Below are positions 11,985 through 24,370 of a stretch of 64,000 bases of DNA, one piece after another. Each line of letters opens with the position of its first letter. Positions within the stretch are counted from its first letter, which is position 1. The translations under genes and the position numbers were made by a program. The DNA is taken from the NCBI GenBank assembly GCA_028829895.1, contig CM054181.1, positions 115,001 to 179,000 on the forward strand. Reading direction: 5' to 3'. Under the pieces are notes generated by a model, which saw nothing but the letters and a program-made list of their open reading frames with translations, was not told the origin of the DNA and ran no database searches. The stretch comes from Sinotaia quadrata. Lineage: Eukaryota; Mollusca; Gastropoda; Architaenioglossa; Viviparidae.

Positions 11985-12420
11985 ACTTTTAAAAGGAAAT
12001 CAGTTGTTAAAGGGAAATCATATATATGTTGCACAGTGCTCTTAACATTAAAGGGAAATCATATATATGTTGCACAATGCTCTTAACATTAAAGGGAAAT
12101 CATAAATATGTTGCACAGTGCTCTTAACATTAAAGGGAAATCATATGCATGTTGCACAATGCTTTTAATCTTAAAAGCATAGTGTGCTATGTACAAGATT
12201 TCCCTTTAACATTAAAGGTATAGTGAGTTATATACATGATTTCCCTTTAACATTAAAGATATAGTGAGCTATGTACATGATTTCCCTTTAACATTAAAGG
12301 TATAGTGAGCTATGTACATGATTTCCCTTTAACATTAAAGGTATAGTGTGCTATGTACATGATTTCCCTTTAACATTAAAAGTATAGATTAAAGATTTCC
12401 CTTTAAAATGTCAGCACAGA
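11985..12420. repeat. ~42-bp minisatellite with orientation switch
   Basis: From about 12,000 to 12,170 the units read ttaaagggaaatcatatata... . From about 12,185 to 12,400 the same kind of unit appears inverted (catgatttccctttaaca...). The junction forms a palindrome at 12,132-12,207. Confidence 0.88.
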
Positions 12421-12424
12421 AATT

Positions 12425-12785
12425 GAAAGTGGAATATTACTTGAATCTGTTTCCCTTAGATCTCTACAGAAATTGAGAGTGTAGTGTTATGCATCTTAGG
12501 TCTCTAAAGAAATTGAAAGTGTAGGGCTATGTTTCTTAGGTCTCTAAAGAAATTGAGAGTGTAGGGTTATGTATCTTAGGTATCTAAAGAAAGTGAGAGT
12601 GTAGGGTTATGTATCTTAGGTCTCTAAAGAAAATGAAAGTGTAGGGCTATGTATCTTAGGTCTCTAAAGAAATTGAGAGTGTAGGGTTATGTATCTTAGG
12701 TCTCTAAAGAAAGTGAGAGTGTAGGGTTATGTATCTTAGGTCTCTAAAGAAATTGAAAGTGTAGGGCTATGTATCTGATCTCTCT
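12425..12785. repeat. 40-bp minisatellite
   Basis: About eight units built from tctctaaagaaattgagagt and gtagggttatgtatcttagg. The hAT MITE at 12,824 is inserted in its degenerate right edge, and the array remnant resumes at 13,019. Confidence 0.92.
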
Positions 12786-12823
12786 TAACATTAAAGTATA
12801 AAGTGAATCTGATTCCCTTAGGC

Positions 12824-13018
12824 CAGGGGACACCAACCTTTTTGATACTGACAGCTACTTCATGGGTACTGAGTCATACGAAGGGCTACCATCTTCTGAA
12901 ATATAACAAATTTACTTAGTTTGCAGCTGAGTTGTGCTATTTTTAGAAAGGACTGCGGGGGCGACTCATGTGGTCTTTGGGGGTGTGGTGCCCGCGGGCA
13001 CCATGTTGGTGACCCCTG
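12824..13018. mobile_element. 195-bp hAT MITE in a minisatellite
   Basis: The left end caggggacaccaacc and the reverse complement of the right end, caggggtcaccaaca, form imperfect TIRs with the hAT CAGGGG start. A perfect 8-bp target duplication, ccttaggc, lies at 12,816-12,823 and 13,019-13,026. The flanking DNA is the 40-bp repeat array (..ttaggtctctaaagaa..), which resumes after the element. It is far more GC-rich than its surroundings and has no coding capacity. Confidence 0.9.
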
Positions 13019-13026
13019 CCTTAGGC

Positions 13027-14900
13027 TATAAAGAAATTGTAGTGTTATGTATCTGATCTTGAAAGTATAAAGTGTATCTGATCCCCCTGAACATTGCAAG
13101 TGTCAAGTGTATCTGATTACCCTGAACATTGAAAGTGTCAAGTGTATCTGATCCCCCTGAACATTGCAAGTGTCAAGTGTATCTGATTACCCTTAACATT
13201 GAAAGTGTCAAGTGTATCTGATTACCCTTAACATCAAAAGCATAAAGTGTATCTGATCTCCCTTAACACTGAAAGTAAAAAGTGTATCTGATTTTGCTTA
13301 ACATTGAAAGTATAAAGAAAGTGTATTGATTTCATTCCCTTAACATTGGAAGTATAATGAAAGTGTATTTGATTCCCCTGACATTGTAGGTATAATGAAA
13401 GTGTATTTGATTCCCTTGACATTGAAAGTATAAAGTGTATTTGATTCCCTTGACACTGAAAGTATAAAGTGTATCAGATCTCCCTTGACATTGTAAGTAT
13501 AATGAAGGTGTATTTGATTCCCTTGACATTGGAAGTATAATGAAAGTGTATTTGATTCCCTTGACATTGAAAGTGTAAGTGTATTTGATTCCCTTGACAT
13601 TGAAAATATAAAGTGTATTTGATTCCCTTGACATTGGAAGTATAATAAAGGTGTATTTGATTCCCTTGACATTGAAAGTATAATGACAGTGTATCTGATT
13701 CGCTTGACATTGAAAGTATAAAGTGTATTTGATTCCTTGACATTGAAAGTATAAAGTGTATTTGATTCCTTGACATTGAAAGTATAAAGTGTATTTGATT
13801 CCCTTGACATTGAAAGTATAAAGTGTATTTGATTCCCTTGACATTGGAAGTATAAAGTGTATCTGATTCCCTTGACAATGAAAGTATAAAGTGTATTTGA
13901 TTCCCTTGACAATGAAAGTATAATTAAAGTGTATTTGATTCCATTGACATTGAAAGTATAAAGTGTATTTGATTCCCTTGACATTGGAAGTATAACGAGA
14001 GGGTATTTGATTCCCTTGACATTGGAAGTATAAAGTGTACTTGATTCCCTTGACATTGAAAGTATAAAGTGTATTTGATTCCCTTGACATTGAAAGTATA
14101 AAGTGTTTGATTTCCTTGATATTGGAAGTATAATAAAAGTGTATTTGATTCCTTGACATTGAAAGTATAAAGTGTATTTGATTCCCTTGACATTGGAAGT
14201 ATAAAGTGTATCTGATTCCCTTGACAATGAAAGTATAAAGTGTATTTGATTCCTTGACATTGAAAGTATAAAGTGTACTTGATTCCCTTGACATTGAAAG
14301 TATAAAGTGTTTGATTTCCTTGATATTGGAAGTATAATAAAAGTGTATTTGATTCCTTGACATTGAAAGTATAAAGTGTATTTGATTCCCTTGACATTGA
14401 AAGTATAAAGTGTATCTGATTCCCTTGACAATGAAAGTATAAAGTGTATTTGATTCCTTGACATTGAAAGTATAAAGTGTACTTGATTCCCTTGACATTG
14501 AAAGTATAAAGTGTATTTGATTCCCTTGACATTGAAAGTATAAAGTGTTTGATTTCCTTGATATTGGAAGTATAATAAAAGTGTATTTGATTCCCTTGAC
14601 AATGAAAGTATAATAAAAGTGTATTTGATTCCCTTGACATTGAAAGTATAATGAAAGTGTATTTGATTCCCTTGACAATGAAAGTATAAAGTGTATTTGA
14701 TTCCCTTGACAATGAAAGTATAACATGTATTTGATTCCTTTGATATTGGAAGTATAAAGTGTATCTGATCTCCCCTGACATTGGAAGTATAATTTGAAAG
14801 TGTATTTGATTCCCTTGACAATGAAATTATAATGAAAGTGTATTTGATTCCCTTGACTTTGAAAGTATAGTGTAAAGTGTATCTGATTTGCCTTGATCTT
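13027..14900. repeat. 34-bp minisatellite, about 1.9 kb
   Basis: Around fifty units with ttgacattgaaagtataaag and tgtatttgattccc, some one base shorter or with an extra atga insert. 13,040-13,320 is a diverged start with a longer spacing. A higher-order repeat is visible: the variant aagtgtttgatttccttgat recurs at 14,101, 14,305 and 14,543, i.e. 204 and 238 bp apart (six and seven units). All three minus frames are open over much of it, producing long spurious ORFs (up to 530 codons). Confidence 0.95.
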
Positions 14901-14994
14901 TTCAGTGAGTTGATTTTCTAACAAGGCTGGACTAGTTATGCCTGACTGGGGTTGCTTAGGTATACTGTCAGTAAACTTTTAAGCAGTGGGCAAC

Positions 14995-15130
14995 AGGTTA
15001 ACACTAAAAGCATAGTGTAAGGTTTCTGATTCCCTGATTAACACTAAAAGCATAGTGTAAGGTTTCTGATTCCCTGATTAACACTAAAAGCATAGTGTAA
15101 GGCATCTGATTCCCTGATTAATACTGAAAG
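14995..15130. repeat. 40-bp tandem repeat
   Basis: Three clear copies of ttaacactaaaagcatagtg + taaggtttctgattccctga; the last leads into a decayed unit. Confidence 0.92.
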
Positions 15131-16364
15131 TATGTGACGTATCTGAGCGCTCTTAACACTGCAATTGAGTGATGTGATTTTCCTTAAAAGGGTCAACAGA
15201 GAAAATGAAACTGCTGTTAACTTATGTATTAACCAACAATGACATAGAGTATGTTATTCAGATTTATGCAGATCAGCTACACTTTTTAATTAACATAGGG
15301 CACATGCTAGTAAAGTAAAGATATCCATCATGTTATCTGCATTCACTTAACACTGATTAGGCAATAATGTTCAATGGAAAAAGTCAATGTAATTATTTTT
15401 ACTCTGACTTCACGATTACGTGCTATTTATTAGTATATATAACAATAATACTGTTGTATTTTCTTGTATACAGTTTGTCTAACTGAACTTAAGTAATCTG
15501 TGCAATAGCAAAATTCTCAAAAATCACACAAAAACAAATACATTTGAATAAAATTTACATGCATTTGATTTCTGATAAAGGGTCAACAGAGAAATCAATA
15601 ATTTACAGCCTTACACTGACTTCCCTTCAGTTCATATAATATATTGGGGATAATTAGCATAAATTGCTTTGTATATTATAAATGGTAGCTTAATATGTAA
15701 ATAATAATATGCTCATGTATTAAATAACAAAAAATAAAAAGGTTTAATCAATATCTTCTACAGCTGCAATAACTAGCCATATTATAACTGTTTTTAATAC
15801 AAAAATCAATAAGCAATTCTTATATTAATTTTAACAATAACAGTCACTTAGCATGTTTTGAATTGGTTCAGGTATGTCTAAAAATAAGATTGTCGTAACC
15901 CCTCTCCCTCTAGGAATCAATAATAACAATTCATGGTGTGAAATAAATCAAAATTGTTAGCTTTATGAAAGAAGTCAGTCAAGATAAATAAAAATACAAA
16001 ACTATTAAGTGAATGAAAACCTCACCATTGATATAAACACAAAAAAGTTACATGTATGAAAACATCAGTCATGATATATAAAAATATAAAACCATTAAGT
16101 TAAACTATAGTATTCTCATGCTTTTACTCATTAACTGCAAGATTCAAAATACACCGTTTAGAATACATTTTATAACTATAATAAAATTCTTAAATATACA
16201 TTAACTTTCTGTACCCAAACCAACACTTTTGCTTGATCCTGCAAATAATTTAGGATTATTAATATCAAACACATAATAACAATCTGACACCATAAATATC
16301 TATTAAAAGACAAGATACTAAACACACATTCAAACATATCCTTCACTGTTTAGCTTCTAACATT
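15131..16364. other. AT-rich intron-like DNA
   Basis: No gene, RNA or mobile element recognised. Contains short duplications (e.g. aaaatacaaaactattaagt and a variant at about 16,080). Confidence 0.6.
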
Positions 16365-16710
16365 GTTAATAACAATGAAGATACATAGACTCTGCTATTA
16401 AAAGACAAGATACTAAACACACATTTGTTAATAACAATGAAGACACATAGACTCTGCTATTAAAAGACAAGATACTAAACACATTCATTGTTAATAACAA
16501 TGAAGATATATTGACTTTGCTATTAAAAGACAAGATACTAAACACACATTTGTTAATAACAATGAAGATACATAGACTCTGCTATTAAAAGACAAGATAC
16601 TAAACACACATTTGTTAATAACAATGAAGATACATAGACTCTGCTATTAAAAGACAAGATACTAAACACATTCATTGTTAATAACAATGAAGACACATAG
16701 ACTTTGCGAT
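16365..16710. repeat. ~58-62-bp tandem repeat
   Basis: Six units with tgttaataacaatgaagata and ctattaaaagacaagatact, alternating between acacacattt and acacattca ends. Confidence 0.92.
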
Positions 16711-17584
16711 TAACTCAAGTCACAGCATCAAATGGCACAGAAGGGGCATCAGATGTGACAAGCATAGGTGAAAAATTATGTGAAACATCTTGACAATATA
16801 AACTCATAGGTGAAAAATTATGTGAAACATCTTGGCAATATAAACTCATATCATTTCTCACAAAATAATATGCTTTCTTTGCTCCAAAAAGCAACTTACA
16901 ATATTTCTATCCATTTAAGCAAATTTAACAGAGGGGTTCAAGATGTTAAATTTATAAAAACTAAAAATTTGAAGTGAATTTCTAAACATCAAATGGTTAT
17001 ATTACCATACACAAAACATTAAGTGCAAATTTATTTGCATTAAAAGTGATTAAACACTTGACAACAATAGCACTAAGCTCTGTACAATTCAGTGTGGAGA
17101 AGAAACTGAATTATTTGGGTTTATTTTTCTAAAGACTGGGGATAGGTTTGAACTCATGCATCTAACTATCCAAGGCTTTGCAGCCAATTGGATCTCCAAA
17201 CAGCTTTGCTTTTAAAGTTTTCTTTTACAAAAGAGATCAAGTATGGGGCTTTGATTTATTTTTACTTGTACTTTTTTCCTTATGTAAACTTACTGATATC
17301 TGCATCTACCAATGACATGACTATAACCTAATCACAGAGTTTACTTATCAATTATTAGTACTTATCAACTAACAAAACAAAACATAATAAAACTGTACTT
17401 ATAAAGATTTTTTTTAAAACTAAAAATAATTTCAATTTTTATTTGAAATAAAAGAGTTTTTATTAATATTTTTAAAATCCAAAAGCAAATTTTTATGTTA
17501 TCATTAAAATGCATATTTTCCCCTGCATTTCTTCGAGGAAAAATATTTAAAACCTTTTACCTGTTGAAGTGCAGGTAAATATGT

Positions 17585-17710
17585 GATACTGCAAAGAATT
17601 AAACCCAATATGGTATAATCTTAGAGGCATGACTTTGGCATTTACTGTGATACTGCATAGAATTAAACCCAACATGATTTAATCTTAGAGTCTTGACTTT
17701 GACATTTACT
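17585..17710. repeat. ~68-bp duplication
   Basis: Two copies of gtgatactgcaaagaattaa-type sequence ending gactttggcatttactgtga. Confidence 0.8.
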
Positions 17711-17954
17711 GTGATTGTTCATCATTCAAAGTGTGCAATTTGCTTGGTGCAGATAGGGATAAGGGGTTAAAGTATGCTTCCAACTGTGTGTTTGTGTGTG
17801 TGTGTTTGTGTGAAATAGAGTGATGAGAGAGAGAAGAGTCGAAATGCATTTTATTCCTTTCTGTAACAGAGAAAAGGTAGAAGATAACCAAAAGGCTTTT
17901 TGGTATTTGAAGATTTGAAAAGTAATACCTATTTTGTTGCATTATTGTAACAAG

Positions 17955-18235
17955 TGCTAACATTCTCATTAGACAAGTCAAATTCTTGTTTGTGTAGCAT
18001 ATGCTACTATTCTCATTAATGCAAGTCAAATTTCTGCACATTATATTCTCATTAGTGCAAGACAGATTCCTGGATGCTGTTTTCTCATTAGTGCAAGTTA
18101 GATTCCTGCATGCTATATTCTCATTAGTGCAAGTCAGATTCCTGCTTGTAGCACATGTTAATATTCTCATTAATGCAAGTCAAATTCCTGGAAACTATAT
18201 TCTCATTACTGCAGGCTAGATTCCTGCTTTTATGT
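17955..18235. repeat. 36-bp minisatellite
   Basis: About seven units ctcattagtgcaagtcagat + tcctgcatgctatatt. Both strands show short open frames by chance. Confidence 0.92.
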
Positions 18236-18434
18236 AGAAATTTCTTTAGAGGTGGTACAATTTCTCCATACTGCATTAAAAGCTTGCAAATTAAAATGCT
18301 GCTATGGTACGGGGTAGGCAGAAAAGTAAGCCCTATTTACAGTTTGTTATTAAAGGCCAAATTCATGACACTGAAAATACAAAAACTTTTTTTAAAAAGT
18401 AGTTAATACCTACCTGAGTAATCTGATAATGATT

Positions 18435-18471
<37 letters not shown>
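18435..18471. repeat. (CA)n microsatellite
   Basis: About 18 CA dinucleotides, immediately beside the donor side of the 18.5-kb candidate exon. Confidence 0.97.
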
Positions 18472-18473
<2 letters not shown>

Positions 18474-18511
18474 TGGCTTCTGGCCATGTATAGTGAAAGT
18501 GGTGCACATAC

Positions 18512-18559
18512 CTTGCAGCTTGAGCAAGACTGTCAGAGTGGCTTCGGTTGCGAAAGGTG
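18512..18559 (-). CDS. candidate cassette exon, basic Ser-rich linker
   Basis: This 48-bp candidate exon has acceptor tgcttgctgcag and donor GCAAG|gtatgt. In phase 2 it reads TFRNRSHSDSLAQAA, with an RNRSHSDS stretch that looks like a basophilic kinase or 14-3-3 type site (inference). It enters and leaves in phase 2 like the other candidates. A (CA)n tract lies about 40 bases downstream in transcript sense. There is no independent domain evidence. Confidence 0.45.
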
Positions 18560-18599
18560 CTGCAGCAAGCATTGAACTAAGTTAACAGCAGTACAGTTA

Positions 18600-20095
18600 A
18601 TACCCAACTAACATGTCATGCCTTTTACAACTCATGTGACAATATTTAATATTCAACCTACAGAAAAAAAAATCATGCAAGATGTTTAAAATAACATGCT
18701 TGAATTATGTTTGATTGAGATAAAACGATGCAGAATTCAAGTAAAATTACAATTACTTGCAATCAATCTAAGACTTAAACATTTTGAGAGGTTTTGATAA
18801 TTATATGCCTTCTTTTTAATAAAAAAGAAATGGAGAAAACCAGAAAAGCAACTAAATTAAGTAATAAATTGCTTGCAACAGTACCCAATGTGCCATGCTG
18901 ACAAACAAGGTAGCCAATTCAGGTAAAATTAAAATTACCTACAATCTGAGACTTAAACATTTATGAGATTTTGATCTTCCATGCCTTCATCAATAAAAAA
19001 AAAAATGGAAGAAAGCAGAAAAGCATATAAATTAAGTAATAAATTGTTTGCAACAGCACAAGATGTGCCATGATGACAAACAAGGTAGACAATTCAGGTA
19101 AAATTATTATAATAACTATCAGTGCTGTGTGTTTGCAAAACCATGAGAATTCCATGCCTGTATTAAAAATTAGAAAATTAAAATAAAACTTTAATAAATG
19201 ACTCAAAATTTACAAAACATTAAAATGAGTCATGCAGGCATGAAGGATACTTAATGAAGTAATATTTTCTAAACTGCTATATATACACAAGACTTTAAGA
19301 ATTTCATGTCAGTTAATGAACCACTATGCAATATTTTTATGATTGATCCTGTTGTCTTCAAAGCACAGCTGAATGAACCACTATGTAATAATTTTATGAT
19401 TGATCCTGTTTTGAAATCTCCTATAGTTACATAACAGATCTGTTTAGCTTTGTTTTTGAAATCTTTGCTTGTTACTTAACAGGTCTTACTATAAAGACCT
19501 GACATAACCGTTTTCAATGTTAAGCTCCTTACTATAAAGACCTGAAATAAATAGTTTTAATGTAACTTGCTGTCTATTCAAATAAGTGCATCATACAACA
19601 CCTTACTTATTTCACAGTTCATATGCCTAATATGCAGCTTCAATAGACAAACACACAGAAGCACCCCCCAAAAAAAACCCACACTGCATGGTTGCTAAAA
19701 CCACCAACTAATGGTGAGGTGAAACTCAAACACAAAATGCACAAACATTAACAAATTGTATTAGACATTCACTATATCCAAACTTTAAATTAAAATGTAA
19801 ACCTTTCTATCTGTATATCTATTACTTGCATAAACTTATGATGATTGTAAGTTGCAGGGATGAGGTCACCACTTTGAAATTTGCTATAGTAACATATACG
19901 AACCAATCACTTCACTATCCACCATCCACAAATACATGAAACTATTTCCGGAAGAATTAAACCAATGTGAAGAGTCTTATTATGCTAAGTGAGATTGACA
20001 ATTATAAAGCATATAGTGTTTATTTAATACTAATTTGACAATATAATATCAATAACAATACTAATATCACATTGAGTACAGTTGTATAGTGTAAT
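18600..20095. other. AT-rich intron-like DNA with local duplications
   Basis: Duplications of about 110 bp (aagacttaaacattttgaga near 18,770 and a copy near 18,950) and about 60 bp (atgattgatcctgtt, near 19,340 and 19,397). No coding signal. Confidence 0.6.
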
Positions 20096-20099
20096 GTAA

Positions 20100-20830
20100 C
20101 AGAGTTATTTACAATTACAGAGCAGTTTTATAATAACTTGGCAAGTGAGATTTACAATCACAGAACACAGTTTTATAATGACAACTTGACAAGTGAGGTT
20201 TATAAGTACAAAGTGTACACTGTACAGTTTTATAATACTGGTATGACAAGTGAGGTTTACACAATTATACTGCATGCAGCTTTTGAACACTGACTTGACA
20301 AGTGAGGTTTATAATTATAAAGCAAATAAGTTTTGACACTCCCCTAACAAGTGAGATTTACAATTACACAACACACCGTTTTATAATGTCAACTTGACAA
20401 GTGAGGTTTATGATTATACAGCATAGTTTTATAATGCCAACTTGACAAGTGAGGTTTATGATTATACAGCATAGTTTTATAATGCCAACTTGACAAGTGA
20501 GGTTTATGATTATACAGCATAGTTTTATAATGCCAACTTGACAAGTGAGGTTTACGATTATATATACAGCATAGTTTTGTAGTGCCAACTTGACAAGTGA
20601 GGTTTACGATTATATATACAGCATAGTTTTGTAGTGCCAACTTGACAAGTGAGGTTTACAATTATACAGCATAGTTTTATAATGTCAACTATGACAAGTT
20701 AAGTTTATACTAACTTCAAAAAGTGATGTTTACTATTACAAAGCATACAGGTTTTGACTGCTGACTTGACAATATGTGGTTTACAATAATACAGCCTATA
20801 ATTTTATAATGCTAACTTTACTATTATACT
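20100..20830. repeat. 48-50-bp minisatellite
   Basis: About a dozen units with cagcatagttttataatgcc and aacttgacaagtgaggttta. The centre (20,390-20,660) is regular at 48 bp; a 2-unit variant has an inserted tata; the edges are degenerate. Confidence 0.93.
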
Positions 20831-20959
20831 GACAGTTTTATAATACTAACCTGACAAGAGAGATAAATTAAACAAAGTATTTTATTAAGAATAGCTTGAT
20901 TTACAAATGCAGTGGAGCATAATTTTCTAGTGCTAATCTGATGATTGAGGTTTATATGG

Positions 20960-21095
20960 CATAATCTGGCTATATAGTATATTAAATCACTGCCTTACTA
21001 GATTCATACAGAACATAACAGTATATTAAATCACTGCCTTACTAGACTCATACAGAACATGCCTTACTAGATTCATACAGAACATAATAGTATAT
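20960..21095. repeat. ~50-bp duplication
   Basis: Repeats of gccttactagattcatacag and agtatattaaatcactgcct, three partial copies. Confidence 0.8.
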
Positions 21096-21099
21096 TTGC

Positions 21100-22165
21100 A
21101 AACAATAATGCACTGAAACAGCCATGTTCTTCTACCAAGTGAGTATCACCAAGACTAGTCAAACTATGTCAAATCAATATTTACAACAAAAAATTACACA
21201 CCCTACCAACAATGCATTAAGGGGAAAACACTTCTTTAAAAAACCATCACTGCAAATTAATAACAAAATTTGAAAAATAAATTAAAATAAAAAAATAATT
21301 TGACCAGCATGAAAAAGATAAAACTACTGAGGAGAAAAGTGCAAGAATTTCATACTACAGGGCAAAAATAAAGTGTGTGTGAATTTCATGCAGGGTAAAG
21401 ACGTGTTCACACTAAAATGAGAAAGACATCAAGCTGTTAGGGCCAAAAGATTATATTGACATGTACAGTGTGCTTTACATACAGGGATGCAATGATACAG
21501 TAGAAATGTGTTCACAATCATCCAGTCTTAATTTACAGATCTAATTAAGATCACAATAATGCAAACTACAAAAAATTGTTGCTGTTGTTGTTTATCGAGT
21601 TTAACAAGATCTGGCCCTCCAGACAGGTGGCCTCGATCCAGAGTTGGACACAATAGATTTTAATTTTAAACAAAAATAAAATACAATAAATATAAATGAG
21701 CCAATATCCAATGTACATTTCCAAGTATAACAATTAACAAGTGTAAAACAGACTCCAATCACCAACATTCAGAAACAAATATGCAAATGACAAAATATCT
21801 TGATTATAATCTTCAAGTTTTTCAAGTAGTCAATGCAAATAGCACAAGTTAAGATCTAATAGCTAATGCACAGAAGCATATATTAAATCAATTAAGCCGA
21901 GAAAGTGAAATTCTGATTGCTGAAAATAACTGGATGGCACACCTGATCTTTCACTGACATGAGTGTTGCTATAGTTTTGATACAATCAATTCCTTCCCCA
22001 AAATAAGAAATAAAAAAAAAATTCAATCCCACTTTTTGCCACAGATTTAGAATGTTCACTAGCAAAAATTCTATAAAGTGTATAACTCTTCATCGCAGTG
22101 TTATTAAACATTTCAGGCAGGATGAGGAATTCTTTATCTACCATTGATACATTTGCTGGTGTCTG
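21100..22165. other. AT-rich intron-like DNA
   Basis: No gene seen. Around 21,590-21,650 is a short GC-richer stretch (agatctggccctccagacag) of unknown nature, possibly a repeat end. Confidence 0.5.
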
Positions 22166-22167
22166 TG

Positions 22168-23826
22168 ATGGAGTAAATTTGCCTATTCTTATTTATAAAC
22201 TTAATTGTTTGCTATATTTATTGATGAGTTGACCCGGCCTTGGGCACTCCTTACGATGGTATTTTTGTAAATGTGAGAGTTGGAGTAAACACTTGAGTTG
22301 AGAACATGCTAGAAATTGCTGATGCAATCAAACCAGTTCTAACTGGTTGAGTAGTTTTACTATCCAATGGTTAAGATTTATGAGATGAGACCAGCCAAAA
22401 AGGGTGCTACCCGTTTCACCCCCTTCCACCAACCCTCCTGCCCTCCACCTCAGAAGCACCGCGAGGCTGTGGGGATCCCCCCGAAGCAGACCAAGACTGA
22501 GAACATCGTGAAGATGAAAGGTCTATTGCAGCTCCTGGGGTGAGTGTGAGCAAAACACACCAATGGCCTGCAATCAAAAGTTTACAAGCTGTAGATAATT
22601 CTATTGTCTGATCACTTGAATTTGGTGTGGCAAGAAGTTTGGTCTTGAAAGGTGGCCATTAGCTTAATGATGAGTTAACTGACTGATTTTTTGAGAGAGA
22701 ATGGACTTAGAAATAATTTATGTATTTTTTCTATCGATGTGTTATACATGCATTTTATGTAGAGATGTATTATGTGAGTAGACTATTACTTCTACAAATA
22801 TTTGAACTAAGATGCATGTAAATAGTATGCTAAACAGTTGACATTGTTCCTAGTGAACCTATACCTATTCATAAATAGATATTCTGTCTGTATTATGCTG
22901 TATGTGTGTAGCATGAAACTGTAATTTGAGACTTGAATGTAAGAGAGAATGGATTAAAGATGTATAAACTGGAAACTTAGCATTTGTTCCCTGATAATAT
23001 TTTAAGGGAATCTCCTGGTTTATTGATTATAAACCATTACAACCAACCGTGGTAGACGCAGGGAAAAGTGTGTAAGTGTAAGAATACACTACACTCCATT
23101 GATGTATGGTGGGAAAGTATGCTGACTACATCAAGCAATTTCTGGCATAAGTTACTGGAAATTGCTACAATTGCTGTTCTGCTTGTGGGAGCCAAATCTG
23201 GCAAAGGCACCCCAGTTAACCTCAAGAGAATGGCAGTACAAATGTGCGAAAGAAACAGGCGGAACTGACATAATAATGGTGGACAATAAACTTGTTATAA
23301 AAGTGCGCAAAAGACTATTGAGACAGTGCCTAAATCAGGTTACATAGAAACTATTATCATTTATCTCTAATAACTCCATTTCTGTTCTTTGATAAGAACT
23401 ATCCTGTGAATTGTATTGAAATGCTAAATTGTATTTCTGGAATATAAGACAGTGTAGTATAAAAATTATTTGAATGTGGTTTCATGGAAATATCTATGTC
23501 AAGTAATCTTTTTCATTGTATCTGTTATATGATATCTGATTTAATAAATTTATTGTTAAATTTATTGACTTTCTTTCACATATTGATAACCTTATGTTGA
23601 AGAAAAAAGTGGGTGGTTCACTAAATATAGATTAAAGATGGATTTGTCTTCTCCTTTAGTAAGAAGTTTTCCACATATGGAATACTATGTGAAGGTAAAT
23701 GTTTGTCTTTAATGTTGCAGAAGAGAGAAAATGTTTACCATGCCTGCATATCCGCCAAGTGAGAGAGACATGTGGTGCCTGCTGGAGAATTATTAATAGC
23801 ATAAATTAAGATTTTCATCACTTGTA
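22168..23826 (+). repeat. 1.5-1.7-kb dispersed repeat, copy A
   Basis: One of four copies of an unrecognised family. Shared landmarks are a start near g.agtaaatttgcc, then a ..ggccttgggcactcctta.. box, a gagagagaatggactta box, a 3' region with tattgttaaatttattgac and gtgggtgg, tcctttagtaagaagttttc, and an end ccgccaagtgagaga...tcacttg. There is no long coding frame, and an ATTTA-rich 3' part contains AATAAA-like motifs. It may be a solo LTR or another non-coding transposon, but I could not show TG..CA ends with a target duplication. This copy contains a SINE at 22,399-22,559 and private sequence around 23,040-23,340. Confidence 0.72.
22399..22559 (+). mobile_element. SINE-like element inserted in repeat copy A
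   Basis: A 161-bp relative of the SINE at 5.4 kb, in plus orientation, ending gtgagtgtgagcaaaacaca. Repeat copies C and D lack it at the corresponding place: they read gactag.caatgggctg where A is interrupted after gaccagcc. The flanking ccaa (22,395-22,398 and 22,560-22,563) may be a short target duplication. The shared core includes the region around aaggtctattgcagctcctg. Confidence 0.68.
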
Positions 23827-24239
23827 TCTAGGAGGCATTGGCGTCAAACTGTCATTTTTTTTTAAATGGTTATCAAACTGCTCATTATGGTGAATGCAAT
23901 TTATAGGAAAATTTTTTTCGCTAAGAAATTTCAAAATAAACTGATATTTCTATTTATTTTCAGCTCATATAGGTATACAAAAAATATTCTACCCATGGTA
24001 GCATAACTATCACATTTTGCAATATCTAAAGTTCTATGATTTACTTCTGCTAAGTCCCAAAGGCTTCACCTAAGCTAAGCAAAATGGGCAGTCAGTTGGA
24101 GGTAATAAAGCATTGACCAGAGTCAAATACGGCAAAAATTGCTTTTACACAATATTATTTTTCTCTAAAGTATGTTTATGAGCAAAATAATTTTGCTACT
24201 CTCACTCCTATCAGGATACATATTTATACGGAACCTGGC

Positions 24240-24370
24240 TTAAAGATCTTGCTCAGTGAAATATATATTAATGAGTGCTCAGGAAATATATATTAATGAT
24301 GTGCTCAGTGAAATATATATTAATGAGTGCTCAAGAAAATATATATTAATGATGTGCTCAGGAAAATATA
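24240..24370. repeat. ~30-bp tandem repeat
   Basis: Four units of gtgctcagtgaaatatatat + taatga, alternating with caagaaaa variants. Confidence 0.88.

Noticed and set aside
13332..14924. 530- and 493-codon minus-strand open frames
   Set aside because: They are readings of the 34-bp minisatellite in different frames. All three frames are open and encode the same cyclic peptide, so this is not a protein gene.
16365..16710. Possible CRISPR-like array (regular repeats with spacers)
   Set aside because: Eukaryotic DNA; the 'spacers' are themselves repeated, so it is an ordinary tandem repeat. The same applies to the 48-bp array at 20.4 kb and others.
23068..23347. Two overlapping plus-strand frames in repeat copy A
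   Set aside because: Located in sequence private to copy A, with no homology I recognise and competing frames; treated as part of the repeat.
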